A DNA stretch of 64,000 bases from an uncultured Stenotrophomonas sp. (GTDB taxonomy: Bacteria > Pseudomonadota > Gammaproteobacteria > Xanthomonadales > Xanthomonadaceae), in the NCBI RefSeq assembly GCF_913778665.1, contig NZ_CAJYVQ010000004.1:248001-312000 (forward strand), written 5' to 3'. Shown here piece after piece: positions 52,307 to 61,613 of the stretch (the first letter of the stretch is position 1; each line of letters begins with the position of its first letter). The notes below the pieces were generated by a model. It was not told the origin of the DNA. It worked only from the letters and a program-made list of their open reading frames with translations, and made no database searches. A program made the translations under genes and the position numbers.

Positions 52307-53928
52307 TGCGCGGGGCACCGACCGATCTGCAGCGCCGCCGTTTCCTGCGCGACAGTGCGCAGTGGGCATTGGCCACGGCCACGCTGGCGGCGCTGCCAGC
52401 TGCTGCGGCACCCAACGCACGCGACGAGCACCCGCCCATCGTCCGCGTGCGCGGCGGACGCCTGCGCGGCCAGCAGCAGCAGGGCGTGCGGGTGTTCCGC
52501 GGGGTGCGCTACGGCGCCGATACGGGCACCCATCGCTTCCAACCGCCACGGCCGGAAGTGGCCTGGAACGGGATCGCCGATGCAGTGGGTTATGGTGCCT
52601 CGGCACCACAGCGCGGCGCAGAAGGCCCCGGCAGCGAAGACTGCCTGTTCCTCAACATATGGACCCCGGCGCTGGGCGACGGCGGCCGTCGTCCGGTGCT
52701 GGTCTATATCCACGGCGGGGGCTTCAACAACGGCTCCGGCAGCGACCCGCTGTACGACGGCAGCGCGCTCTGCCGTCGCGGCGATGTCGTGGTGGTCACC
52801 GTCAACCATCGCCTCAATACCTTCGGATACCTGTACCTGGGCGCGCTGGGCGATGCACGCTATGCGGCGTCGGGCAATGTCGGCCAGCTCGATCTGGTGC
52901 AGGCGCTGCAGTGGGTTCGGGAGCATGCCGCGATCTTCGGTGGTGATGCCGGCAACATCACGGTGTTTGGCCAATCCGGCGGGGGTGCCAAGATCGCTAC
53001 GTTGATGGCGATGCCAGCCGCGCGCGGACTGTTCCAGCGCGCATGGACGATGAGCGGCCAGCAGGTCACAGCGGCAGGCCCGCGTGCAGCCGCGCAGCGC
53101 ACGGCAATCGCGATGCAGGCGGTGGGCGCGAAGGACCTGGAGGCACTGCTGCGACTGCCTGCGGCCGACCTGCTGGCGGCAACCGCCGCACGCGATCCCT
53201 CCCGGGTGGAAAGCACATCGCTGTATTTCGGGCCTGTGTTGGACGAGGTCAGCCTGCCGGTCCATCCGTTCTGGCCGCAGGCACCGCTGCAGTCGGCCGG
53301 CATTCCAATGGTGATCGGCAATACCCGCGATGAGACCCGTGCCTTCTTGGGCAATGATCCGGCCCACTTCGCGCTGACCTGGGAGACGCTGCCGGCGGAG
53401 CTGGAAAAGCAGCAGTTCGTCGATCTGCTGCCGCAGGCGGTGATTGCCGAGTATCGCCGGCTGTATCCCCATTACACGCCGTCGGAGGTGTTCTTCGCCG
53501 CCACCACCGCCGGGCGTTCCTGGCGTGGTGCCGTGGAGGAACTGGAAGCGCGCGCGCGCCAGCCCAGTGGCGCTGCTCCCACCTGGGCCTACCAGCTGGA
53601 CTGGCCCTCACCGGTGGAAGAAGGCCGGCTGCGCGCCTTCCATACCCTGGACATTCCGCTGGTATTCGACAATGCCGGCCTGCCCAGCGCACGCACCGGT
53701 GGCGGTGCGGACGCGCATACGCTGGCGGCGACGATGAGTGACGCGCTCATCGCCTTCGCCCGGACCGGCGATCCCAATCATCGCGGAATGCCGCACTGGC
53801 CCGCGTACGATCTGTCACGGCGGCAAACGATGCTGTTCGATCGCCAGAGCCGCGCGGTGGACGACCCACGCGCCGGCGAGCGCGCACTGTATGGGAAAGT
53901 GCCATTCCTGCAGCGCGGTACGCAGTGA
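52306..53928 (+). CDS. Secreted type B carboxylesterase
   Basis: The 540-residue protein from ATG 52306 has a Tat signal (LQRRRFLRDSAQWALATATLA). Carboxylesterase type B blocks: EDCLFLNIWTPA, YIHGGGFNNGSGSD (oxyanion), ITVFGQSGGGAKIATLM (Ser in GQSGG) and the catalytic Glu in the NTRDETRAFL region. It probably hydrolyses acetyl or feruloyl esters of cell wall glycans outside the cytoplasm. It is second in the unit with the acetylesterase. Confidence 0.9.
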   Translation: MRGAPTDLQRRRFLRDSAQWALATATLAALPAAAAPNARDEHPPIVRVRGGRLRGQQQQGVRVFRGVRYGADTGTHRFQPPRPEVAWNGIADAVGYGASAPQRGAEGPGSEDCLFLNIWTPALGDGGRRPVLVYIHGGGFNNGSGSDPLYDGSALCRRGDVVVVTVNHRLNTFGYLYLGALGDARYAASGNVGQLDLVQALQWVREHAAIFGGDAGNITVFGQSGGGAKIATLMAMPAARGLFQRAWTMSGQQVTAAGPRAAAQRTAIAMQAVGAKDLEALLRLPAADLLAATAARDPSRVESTSLYFGPVLDEVSLPVHPFWPQAPLQSAGIPMVIGNTRDETRAFLGNDPAHFALTWETLPAELEKQQFVDLLPQAVIAEYRRLYPHYTPSEVFFAATTAGRSWRGAVEELEARARQPSGAAPTWAYQLDWPSPVEEGRLRAFHTLDIPLVFDNAGLPSARTGGGADAHTLAATMSDALIAFARTGDPNHRGMPHWPAYDLSRRQTMLFDRQSRAVDDPRAGERALYGKVPFLQRGTQ

Positions 53929-53942
53929 TGACACCGTTGTGC
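53928..53942 (+). promoter_or_regulatory. Operator-like site C (weaker)
   Basis: ATGACACCGTTGTGC begins at the last base of the carboxylesterase stop codon, 37 bp before the cupin start. The first nine bases match the other sites perfectly; the second half is off (TTGTGC). Confidence 0.45.
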
Positions 53943-53967
53943 AAACATTCTGTTAACCGCTGTCGGC

Positions 53968-53973
53968 TAGAGT
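53968..53973 (+). promoter_or_regulatory. Putative -10 box of the cupin gene
   Basis: TAGAGT ends 6 nt before ATG 53980, compatible with a leaderless mRNA; site C lies upstream where a -35 would be. Confidence 0.4.
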
Positions 53974-53979
53974 CGGGTC

Positions 53980-54567
53980 ATGGAAGCAATGTCCACGCCA
54001 CTGCCGTTCACCGGCCGGGAGCGCCTGGTTGCCGCGATCGATTCCGCGGTGATGCTGGGCAGGCCTGAGGCGATCACCGGCGCGCTGCAGCAGGTTCTGC
54101 GCGAGGCCATCGTCGATCCGTCCATCCAGCTGCCGCCCTGCGTGCGGCGCCCGGTTGAAGGGCATTACGCGCGTCGCGAACTGTACCGCAGCCCCACGCT
54201 GGGCTACAGCGTCATCGCCATGTGCTGGGGGCCGGGCCAAGGCACGCCACTGCACGACCATGATGCGATGTGGTGCGTGGAGGGGGTCTGGCAGGGCGAG
54301 CTGGTTGTGACCCCTTATGCGCTCCTGGAGCAGGAGGGCGAACGCCATCGCTTTGCCGCACAGCCGACGCTGTACGGCCATCGCGGCAGTGCCGGCAGCC
54401 TGATTCCGCCCTATGAGTACCACACGCTGTGCAACGCCAGCGATGAGGACGTGGCGGTATCGCTGCACGTCTACCAGGGCGTGATGGAACGCAGTGCGGT
54501 ATTCGATCCGCTGGACAACGGCTGGTACCAGCGGCGGGTGAGAATGATGGAGACCGACGCGGCCTGA
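53980..54567 (+). CDS. Cysteine-dioxygenase-like cupin protein
   Basis: The 195-residue protein (an alternative start is 53989) contains CWGPGQGTPLHDHDAMWCVEGVWQGEL, with His-x-His iron ligands in a double-stranded beta-helix, and a third His in YEYHTLCNASDEDVAVSLHVYQG. This is the cysteine dioxygenase type I pattern, with an iron site made of three His. Substrate is uncertain: bacterial relatives also take 3-mercaptopropionate or other thiols. Its presence in a sugar-acid locus is unexplained. Confidence 0.82.
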   Translation: MEAMSTPLPFTGRERLVAAIDSAVMLGRPEAITGALQQVLREAIVDPSIQLPPCVRRPVEGHYARRELYRSPTLGYSVIAMCWGPGQGTPLHDHDAMWCVEGVWQGELVVTPYALLEQEGERHRFAAQPTLYGHRGSAGSLIPPYEYHTLCNASDEDVAVSLHVYQGVMERSAVFDPLDNGWYQRRVRMMETDAA

Positions 54568-54607
54568 TCGCGCCCCGCCAGGCATGGCCCGGCGGCGGCG
54601 CCTGCCA

Positions 54608-57600
54608 TCAACGCGGTACGTCAACCACGTTGTTCAACCGGGTCACTTCCTCACCACCATCGGCCAGTGCCACGCGCACGCGCAGGCCGCTGCGGTCGCC
54701 CATCGGCAGGGGCAGCGATACCTGCACCGTCTTCGGTTGCAGATCGCTCGGCGCGGCCAGTGCCGGTACTTCGGTGCGAGCCATCTCACGACCGCGGGCA
54801 TCTTCCAGCACCGCCACGCCCACGCCACTGCCGACATGGCCCAGGCTGTGCACGGTCACGTGCACGTGGCGGCCGTCCACGCGCACATCGCCGCGGCCGA
54901 TGCCCAGGTCCGCGCGGGTTTCCACCGGTGTGCCGGCACTCACCCGCTCGAATTCAAAGATCTCGGTGCGCCCCGGGCGGAACTGCATCGGCACCGATAC
55001 GCTGGTTTCCAGCGCTACGCTGCGCTCAGTCGGCGTGCCGTCGATGCGGCCATCGCCATCGCCATCGACGCCGCTGCGCACGCGCCAGGTGCCACTGGCC
55101 ACGTTCCAGCCGGTCATGTCGGCACCGATGGTGCGCGTGCCCAGGTTATGGCTGGTCACAGTGAAGCGTTCGCGCGAGGGCGCATGTACCAGCAGGGCAA
55201 CCTGCTCGGCGGCACCGTCGCGGTCGAAGCGCCAGCTGACGGTGTGGCCGGGCCAGCTCTGGTTGCGCTTCAGCGCGATGCCACCCAGGCGCGCGCGCTG
55301 CAGGAACTCGCTGGGCGCTTCCACGCGGTCGGACCACCAGTGGCCTTCGGTGTTCATGTAGGCCCTCTGCACCTTGGCCTGCAGGCCTTCGGCATGCAGC
55401 GCGTCGATGTACTTCGTATCGCCGCTGGCCTGCCACGCCATCAGGCTGGCAAAGCCGGTCTTGCCGGCATCGGCCTCGGCGGTCAGCAGCGGATACCAGT
55501 CCTGCTGCCGGCCCAGCGCTTCGACATAGTTCTCGCCAAGGTTGGCCAATGCGCTCGGGCCGCCGCGCGCCACCCGGTAGTCCAGCGCCTGCAGATACTT
55601 CGCATCGCCGGTCCAACGCCATGCCGCCCAGAACGTGTGCATGATGTCGCCGCTGCCGGAGCCGTTGTTCAACTCGCCGCCGCGGGTGGCACCGGTGGCC
55701 CAGTTGATCTCGTTGGGCAGCGTGAAGCGGCCCTTCCCGTCGGTGCCTCCGTGGGCCAGGTAGCCATCGGCCAGGCCGATCACCAGCTTGCGGCCGGTCG
55801 GATCGGCGTTGTACTGGCCGAGCAGGAACGCCGGGTGCAGCACCGGGAAGGAGTAAGGCTTCTGCCACTGCCAGTTCGGCTCACGGTAGACCTTGTTGCC
55901 ACCGAACCAGTTGCTGGAGAACAGCAGGTGGCCCTGCGGATTGCGCAGGATGATGCGCTCATCGAACGCTTTCACCGTTTCCATCAGGCGCTCCAGCGTC
56001 AATGGATCGCCCCAGTTGAGGTACAGCATGGCGCTGTTGGTGTTGATGCCTTCCTCGTACGAATGCAGCTCGTCGGTTTCGATGGTGCTCAAGCCATTGC
56101 TGAACATGCCATTGCGGTAGACCGCATCGGACAATGCGGTCAGCGAGGCGTTCAATCGATCTGGTTGCACGCCCATCAGCGCCAGCCCCGGCCACTGCTG
56201 GGTCAGGTCGGAATCATCGGAGATGCCGCCGCCGAAGTCGCCGTAGGCCACCTGGCGCTGGTCGATCCACCAGTCGACGAACTGCCGCACCTGGGTCAGG
56301 TCCTGCACCTGGTGGAATGCCCATGCCGGCACGCCCTTGGGCACCGCCGGTGCGGTGTAGGGCGGGCGGCCCTGGCTGTTGTAGCTGATGTAGTTCCAGT
56401 ACAGGCGGCCGAGTTCGTGGTCCGGGTCCACCCGCAGCAGATCGCTCAGGTCGGCGTACACGCGCGCGTACAGGCGCTGACGCTTGGAAGTGGTGTGTTC
56501 CTCCACCAGAAAGCCCCAGTTGTCGCGCACCTGGTTGAAGCGGTCGGCCAGGTGCTCCTTCAGGGCGTCGGTGCGCGACTTGAACACCAGGCGGATCTGC
56601 GCGCCATCCAACGCGCCGGCATCGAAGCCCGGCGCGGCCGAGGCGATGCTCAGCCACAGGCTGTCGGGTGTGAGGATGCGGTCACGCAGGTCCAGCCACA
56701 GCGTGCGTTTCTGCCCCGGCGGCACCGACACCGAGACATCGATCATGTCGCGCGCCGGCCAGATCGGGTCCTTGATGCGGATGTTCAGTGGAATCAGGCC
56801 ATCGTGCGTGGCCGCCAGGTTTAGTGCGGGAAGGTCAATGGCTACGCCATCGAGGCCATCGTGCATGTTCTCCCAACTGTAGGCCCAGCTACGGATCAAA
56901 GGCTGGTTGGCGGGGGCATCGCCCACGCCTGATGGAATCAGCACGTGCACGATCGGCCGCGGCTGCGCCGGTAGGCTGTCGGTCCCGCGGCGGCGGGAAC
57001 CGGCGCCCTTGGGCAGGGCCATCACCGTGCTGCGCTCGGCCACCGGGTAGCGGCCATCGATGTAGCGGCGCAGCGCGTCCAGGTTGGTGTAGTCGGGCAG
57101 CGCCTGGCTGTCAACGACGTAGGTCTGCTTCACCGTGCCTTCCGGTTCAGCACCCTCGCTCACGTTGTAGGCCCAGATCTCCTGGATCGGCGTTTCCTGC
57201 TCCACATTGCTGAAACGCAGCACGCCGCCCTGCTGCGCGGCAATGTCCTGCACGCTGCGCACCACGCCACGCGGCCGGGTGGCCAGCACCTCGGTGGCAT
57301 GATCGGCATCGGGGCCGTGGGACAGGCTGCCGAACGCCGCGCCGCGGATCTCCACCCGGTTCACTGTTTCACCGGCAGGCAGGCGCAGATCCAGATGCTG
57401 GCCGCTTTCAACATACGTGTTCCAGTCAGGCAGCTGGAAGTAGTCGTTGCGACCGGGCAGGCGCGAGCGGTTGTAGACGCCTGGCCAGGTGGTTTCGGCG
57501 ATGCCGTCGGTGGCCTTCCACATCCACGCCTTGAGGTCGCGGGTATCGGCGAACTCGATTTTACGGATGCGCGTTCCACCCGAGGACAGTGCAGGTGGCG

Positions 57601-58426
57601 CCGCAGCTTCCCAGCCGAAACGATGGCGCCAGGCGCGCTCGTCGGACGTCGGCGCCACCGCGCTGTCCGCGTTCTTGCCGGCTGCCACGGCCTGCACTGC
57701 GGTGGCATCCAGCATGCGGTCATACACGCGGATGTGCTGGAAATCGCTGCCGCGCAGGAAGTTGTAGCGGCTCTGCACCTGGTACGGTGCCATCACGCGG
57801 CCCGCCAGGCCCAGCTGGTCCAGCGCGGCGTCGTAGTCGCCAGTGGCCTGCGCACGCGCCACTTCACGGCCATCGACGAACAGGCGCACGCCCTGATCTT
57901 CGTCCCAGGCGAAAGCCAAGTGCAGCCACTGCTCAGGCCGCGGCAGTGTGTCCATCCGGAACGACACGCGGGTACGTGCCAGGTTGGCGTCGGTCACGAA
58001 GGCATCGAAGCCGTGGCCATTCCAGTCGATGCGCAACCAGGCCATGTCCCAGCTGCTGTGGTCGGCATAGCCGACGCGGAAGATGACAAACGGTGCTTCG
58101 CCCACCGCGTAGCGCGAACGCCAATCGAAGGCGAGCGTGCCGCGCTGGGCCAGGATGTTGCCCGGTGCATCCCAGGCCAGTACCCCATCGTCTTCCCACT
58201 GGATGGCCTTGCCCCCTGCGCCGTTATCGACGACCGCCACCTTGTCGCGGAAGTTCGGCGCGGTTTCGCCGTGTGCGGTCGCCGCATGCAGGCCATGGTT
58301 GGCATCGACGTGGAACAGCAGGGCAGGCGCAGGCGGGGGCGGGGCATCGGCGGCGGCCGAGGTGAAGCCAGTGGCCAACGTCACTGCCAGCAGCAGGCAG
58401 CGGCACAGGGTCGTACGGTGCGGCAT
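54608..58426 (-). CDS. Large secreted protein, candidate polysaccharide-degrading enzyme
   Basis: The 1272-residue protein starts at ATG 58426 (AAGGA upstream) and has a signal peptide (CLLLAVTLATGFTSAAA). Residues about 30-235 look like a LamG/concanavalin domain (GTLAFDWRSRYAVGEAPFVIFRVG; LHLAFAWDEDQGVRLFVDGREVARA). A middle, beta-rich part follows (about 270-590). About 640-1070 is a helix-rich region with repeated W, Y and G motifs (WAFHQVQDLTQVRQFVDWW, YGDFGGGISDDSDLTQQW, TLPNEINWATGATRGGE, HTFWAAWRWTGDAKYLQAL), resembling an alpha/alpha toroid of glycan lyases or glycosidases. The C-terminus is an Ig-like, CARDB-type domain (LGIGRGDVRVDGRHVHVTVHSLG). No catalytic motif is certain. The gene's place, downstream of the TonB receptor in a locus that lacks a lyase, makes it the best depolymerase candidate. 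Confidence 0.7.
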   Translation of the reverse strand: MPHRTTLCRCLLLAVTLATGFTSAAADAPPPPAPALLFHVDANHGLHAATAHGETAPNFRDKVAVVDNGAGGKAIQWEDDGVLAWDAPGNILAQRGTLAFDWRSRYAVGEAPFVIFRVGYADHSSWDMAWLRIDWNGHGFDAFVTDANLARTRVSFRMDTLPRPEQWLHLAFAWDEDQGVRLFVDGREVARAQATGDYDAALDQLGLAGRVMAPYQVQSRYNFLRGSDFQHIRVYDRMLDATAVQAVAAGKNADSAVAPTSDERAWRHRFGWEAAAPPALSSGGTRIRKIEFADTRDLKAWMWKATDGIAETTWPGVYNRSRLPGRNDYFQLPDWNTYVESGQHLDLRLPAGETVNRVEIRGAAFGSLSHGPDADHATEVLATRPRGVVRSVQDIAAQQGGVLRFSNVEQETPIQEIWAYNVSEGAEPEGTVKQTYVVDSQALPDYTNLDALRRYIDGRYPVAERSTVMALPKGAGSRRRGTDSLPAQPRPIVHVLIPSGVGDAPANQPLIRSWAYSWENMHDGLDGVAIDLPALNLAATHDGLIPLNIRIKDPIWPARDMIDVSVSVPPGQKRTLWLDLRDRILTPDSLWLSIASAAPGFDAGALDGAQIRLVFKSRTDALKEHLADRFNQVRDNWGFLVEEHTTSKRQRLYARVYADLSDLLRVDPDHELGRLYWNYISYNSQGRPPYTAPAVPKGVPAWAFHQVQDLTQVRQFVDWWIDQRQVAYGDFGGGISDDSDLTQQWPGLALMGVQPDRLNASLTALSDAVYRNGMFSNGLSTIETDELHSYEEGINTNSAMLYLNWGDPLTLERLMETVKAFDERIILRNPQGHLLFSSNWFGGNKVYREPNWQWQKPYSFPVLHPAFLLGQYNADPTGRKLVIGLADGYLAHGGTDGKGRFTLPNEINWATGATRGGELNNGSGSGDIMHTFWAAWRWTGDAKYLQALDYRVARGGPSALANLGENYVEALGRQQDWYPLLTAEADAGKTGFASLMAWQASGDTKYIDALHAEGLQAKVQRAYMNTEGHWWSDRVEAPSEFLQRARLGGIALKRNQSWPGHTVSWRFDRDGAAEQVALLVHAPSRERFTVTSHNLGTRTIGADMTGWNVASGTWRVRSGVDGDGDGRIDGTPTERSVALETSVSVPMQFRPGRTEIFEFERVSAGTPVETRADLGIGRGDVRVDGRHVHVTVHSLGHVGSGVGVAVLEDARGREMARTEVPALAAPSDLQPKTVQVSLPLPMGDRSGLRVRVALADGGEEVTRLNNVVDVPR

Positions 58427-58564
58427 GAACACGTTTCCTTTCAACGGACGACGGCCGGCGATGGGCCGCCGGACCGTAGCAAGGCCACGGCACGACGGCA
58501 CCTTGCGGCGCAGCAGTGGTCACGGCGAACGGCGGCGCGCATCAGCGCGCGCCGCCGGCGTTGC

Positions 58565-61327
58565 TCAGAACTTGTAACGTACACCCAGCAGGAACTGGCG
58601 CCCGGTTTCGGTGTACTGCAGCGGCAGGCGGCCGGTGGCGGGTGAATACACCCACTCGTCGGATGCCTCGTTGGTCAGGTTGATGCCTTCCAGGCTCAGT
58701 TCCAGCTGGTCGCTGATCCTGTAGCGGATGGATGCATCAATCACCGTGGTACCGGTCATGCCGTGGTAGCCCTCCAGGTTGAAGCCGGTTTCCTGCCCCG
58801 GCACCTGGGTGAGGTAGTCATCGCGGTTGGTGGCGGACACGCGACCGGAGAAGGTTTCGCCTTCGTAGAACAGGGTCGCATTCCAGGACGTCTTGGACAG
58901 GCCCAGCAGATCGTTCTTCATCACCGGCTGGCCGGCGGAGTTGATGTACTGGATCTTCGATTCCACCCAGGTGTAGTTCAGCTGCACGCCCAGGTTCGAC
59001 CACTTGCCGGGCAGGAAGCTGAAGGGCTGCGTGTAGTTTGCTTCCGCACCGTACAGCTCACCGCCGGGCGTGTTGACCGGCCGGGTGAAGGTGAAATCGT
59101 CGGTGGGCGAGGCGCCGGTGCCGATCAGCAGCTCGGCGGGCAGGCCACTGTCGGTGAACGGGCGGTTCTCGCGCAGGGTCTGCACCGAGGTCTCGATGTC
59201 CTTGTAGAACAAGCCCAGGCCGGCCATCGCACCTTCGGCGAAGTACCACTCAAAGCCCAGGTCGACATTGCTGGCGCGGGTCGGGTCCAGATTGGGATTG
59301 CCGCTGGAGATGGTGCGTGCACCGCCGGCCACCGCTACCGTGGCGCCGGGGGTCAGGCTGCCCAGTCCCGGGCGCGTCATCACCTTGGCTGCGCCCAGGC
59401 GGATCAGGAAATCGGGCGTGACTTCGGCCACCAGGTTGAACGAGGGCAGCGTGTCGTCGTAGGTGCGGGTGGCGGTGGTTGAGGCAGTACCACTGGCGAG
59501 CGTCGACAGTCCGGTGGACGACTGCTTGGTACGCACGTAGCGAACGCCGAAGTTGCCCGACAGCGGCAGCGAGCCGATCTCGGTGCTGAACTCGCCCATC
59601 AGGTACGCGCCGCGATCCTTCTCTTCCACGCTGCGCACGTTGTTGGCTCGTGGTGCCACGGCGTAGATGCCACTGTTGCTGTAGATGTCGAACTGGTCGG
59701 CGATCGCATCCAGGTTGGGCACCACCCAGTTGGACGGGCTGCCGTTGATGCCGTTCAGGCCGGCTGGGCTGGTCATGTCCACCGGCACGATCCTGCTGCC
59801 GTTGGCGAAGGTGGGCACGGCCAGTTCGCTGGCACGGCGCAGCTCGGTGGTCTTGAACGTGTAGTCCTTGGCCAGCACTCCGCCCTTCAAGCGGAAGCCC
59901 GGGCTGATGTTCCAGTTGAAGTCGATCTGGCCAGTGTCGAAGTCGTTGTCCACGTACTGCGGACGCAGGCGGATTTCCGCCAGTTCCCAACCGTTGGGAT
60001 CAGTCGGATCGATGCCATAGTTGAGGATCGGGAAGCGGCTGTTGCCCCGGTAATCGTAGCTGTAACCCTTGACGTCGTACTTGTCCATGATGACGGTGGT
60101 CTGCACCGGGTTCTCGTGCCTGGAGCGCGAGATGCCGAGCTTGCCGGACAGGGTGAAGTCATCGCCGAAACGGTGTTGGCCGTTCAGGCTGATCTGCTTG
60201 AACGCAGTACTCCACTCGTCGTGCCGGTTCTCTGTGCGGATGTCGACGTTGTCGAATTCGCCATAGACCAGCGCACCGTTGCGGATTTCACCGTTCCTGA
60301 CAATGGTCGACGGCTTGCCATCGCGTTCGGGCCGGCGCGGAACGCTGGTGTCGCGGTTGCGGCTGAAGGAAATCGCTTCGATGTAGCGCTCGTCGCGGGT
60401 GGCATCGATCTTCGAATACAGCATATCCAGCGAGACCTCGGTGGCACTGCTGGGCTTCCACTGCAGCGAGCCGGTCACACCCAGGCGCTTCTGCTCGTGT
60501 TCCATCTGCACATAACGCGGGAAACGCGGGTGGTAGACATCAGCGCTGCGCGCGGCGGTGAAGGGCGATGCCGCGCTGAAGCCACCGTTGCTGGGGCCGT
60601 TGGCCCAGCGTCCGGTGTTGGAGCCTTCTTCAAGCACCTGGCGCTCGGAGTAGGCCACCGACAACAGGGCACCGAAGGTGCCATCAGCGAAGGTATTGGA
60701 GATCAACGCTGCCAGCCGCGGGTCGGCTTTCTCGGACATCTGGTTGTAGCCGGCCTGGCCGCTGGCGGCGAAGGTGAAGCCGTCATAGTCGAACGGACGC
60801 GCCGTGCGCAGGTCGACCGTGGCGCCCAGCGAGCCTTCTTCCACATCGGCCGAAGCGGTCTTGCGCACCAGCAGCTGCGAGAACAGGTCCGACGCGAACA
60901 CGTTGAAGTCGAAGCCGCGGCCACGATTGGTGCCGCCGCTCTGGTCACCGGCACCGACGGTGGTCAGCGCCTCCATGCCGTTGATGCGAACACGCGTGAA
61001 GTCCGGGCCGAGGCCGCGTACCGAGATGTTGCGACCCTCACCGGCCTCGCGGGTGATCACCACGCCGGGGATGCGCTGCAGCGATTCGGCCAGGTTCAGG
61101 TCCGGGAACTTGCCGATGTCCTCGGCCACGATGGCGTCGACCACGCCGGCTTCGCCGCGCTTGATGTCCAACGCCTTCTCGACACTGGCGCGATAGCCAG
61201 TGACGTTGACCGTGTCCAGGTCGGTGGCGGTCTGTTGTTGCGCGGTCGCATTCGCCGACAGGGCCAGTGCTACGCCCATCGCCAGCAAGGTAACCGGTGT
61301 CTTTTTTCCATGGATCCGAGATTGCAT
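58565..61327 (-). CDS. TonB-dependent receptor (Xanthomonas/Caulobacter glycan type)
   Basis: The 920-residue outer-membrane protein starts at ATG 61327 (GGGAAAGG upstream) and has a signal peptide (TLLAMGVALALSANATA). The plug begins LDTVNVTGYRASVEKALDIKRG and carries DIGKFPDLNLAESLQRIPGVVI and SVRGLGPDFTRVRINGMEAL, the signature of the TonB_Xanth_Caul group that imports plant-derived carbohydrates. The barrel ends in GVRYKF. It is followed by the 1272-residue gene after 138 bp on the same strand. Operator-like site D is 46 bp upstream. Confidence 0.94.
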   Translation of the reverse strand: MQSRIHGKKTPVTLLAMGVALALSANATAQQQTATDLDTVNVTGYRASVEKALDIKRGEAGVVDAIVAEDIGKFPDLNLAESLQRIPGVVITREAGEGRNISVRGLGPDFTRVRINGMEALTTVGAGDQSGGTNRGRGFDFNVFASDLFSQLLVRKTASADVEEGSLGATVDLRTARPFDYDGFTFAASGQAGYNQMSEKADPRLAALISNTFADGTFGALLSVAYSERQVLEEGSNTGRWANGPSNGGFSAASPFTAARSADVYHPRFPRYVQMEHEQKRLGVTGSLQWKPSSATEVSLDMLYSKIDATRDERYIEAISFSRNRDTSVPRRPERDGKPSTIVRNGEIRNGALVYGEFDNVDIRTENRHDEWSTAFKQISLNGQHRFGDDFTLSGKLGISRSRHENPVQTTVIMDKYDVKGYSYDYRGNSRFPILNYGIDPTDPNGWELAEIRLRPQYVDNDFDTGQIDFNWNISPGFRLKGGVLAKDYTFKTTELRRASELAVPTFANGSRIVPVDMTSPAGLNGINGSPSNWVVPNLDAIADQFDIYSNSGIYAVAPRANNVRSVEEKDRGAYLMGEFSTEIGSLPLSGNFGVRYVRTKQSSTGLSTLASGTASTTATRTYDDTLPSFNLVAEVTPDFLIRLGAAKVMTRPGLGSLTPGATVAVAGGARTISSGNPNLDPTRASNVDLGFEWYFAEGAMAGLGLFYKDIETSVQTLRENRPFTDSGLPAELLIGTGASPTDDFTFTRPVNTPGGELYGAEANYTQPFSFLPGKWSNLGVQLNYTWVESKIQYINSAGQPVMKNDLLGLSKTSWNATLFYEGETFSGRVSATNRDDYLTQVPGQETGFNLEGYHGMTGTTVIDASIRYRISDQLELSLEGINLTNEASDEWVYSPATGRLPLQYTETGRQFLLGVRYKF

Positions 61328-61372
61328 GCCTTTCCCCTCTCCCAAAGGTCTGGTATCGCGCTGTGCAGCGGA

Positions 61373-61387
61373 ATGACACCGCTAGTC
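61373..61387 (+). promoter_or_regulatory. Operator-like site D (TonB receptor side)
   Basis: ATGACACCGCTAGTC, extended to an inverted TGAC-N7-GTCA pair (61374-61388). It is 46 bp from the TonB receptor start on the minus strand. Confidence 0.7.
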
Positions 61388-61519
61388 AAATCCGACGTTA
61401 ACAGCACCACGGGAATCGGGCATCTTGCAGCGCAACAGATCTGTAATGTCTCCAAGAGGCTTGCGGGACAATGCTTTCGACATGATGACCAAGCACGTGC
61501 AAGGCAAACTCGGTCTAGA

Positions 61520-61534
61520 ATGACACCGATAGTC
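61520..61534 (+). promoter_or_regulatory. Operator-like site E with -10 box (kdgK side)
   Basis: ATGACACCGATAGTC (TGAC-N7-GTCA at 61521-61535) overlaps the end of a TAGAAT hexamer (61515-61520), a candidate -10 for kdgK; a repressor here would block the promoter. The kdgK start is 80 bp downstream. The 286-bp divergent gap between the TonB receptor and kdgK holds sites D and E and no gene. Confidence 0.7.
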
Positions 61535-61613
61535 AATTGCCACGCCCCCCTCGCGTGGTCCACTTACATGCCATGCAGTGTCCCATGCTGGTGGCGCGCG
61601 TGAAGGAGCTGAT

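Noticed and set aside
61578-61613. Upstream ATG for KdgK at 61578
   Set aside because: The kinase fold begins with MGRIVCFGELL at 61614, which has AAGGAG upstream.
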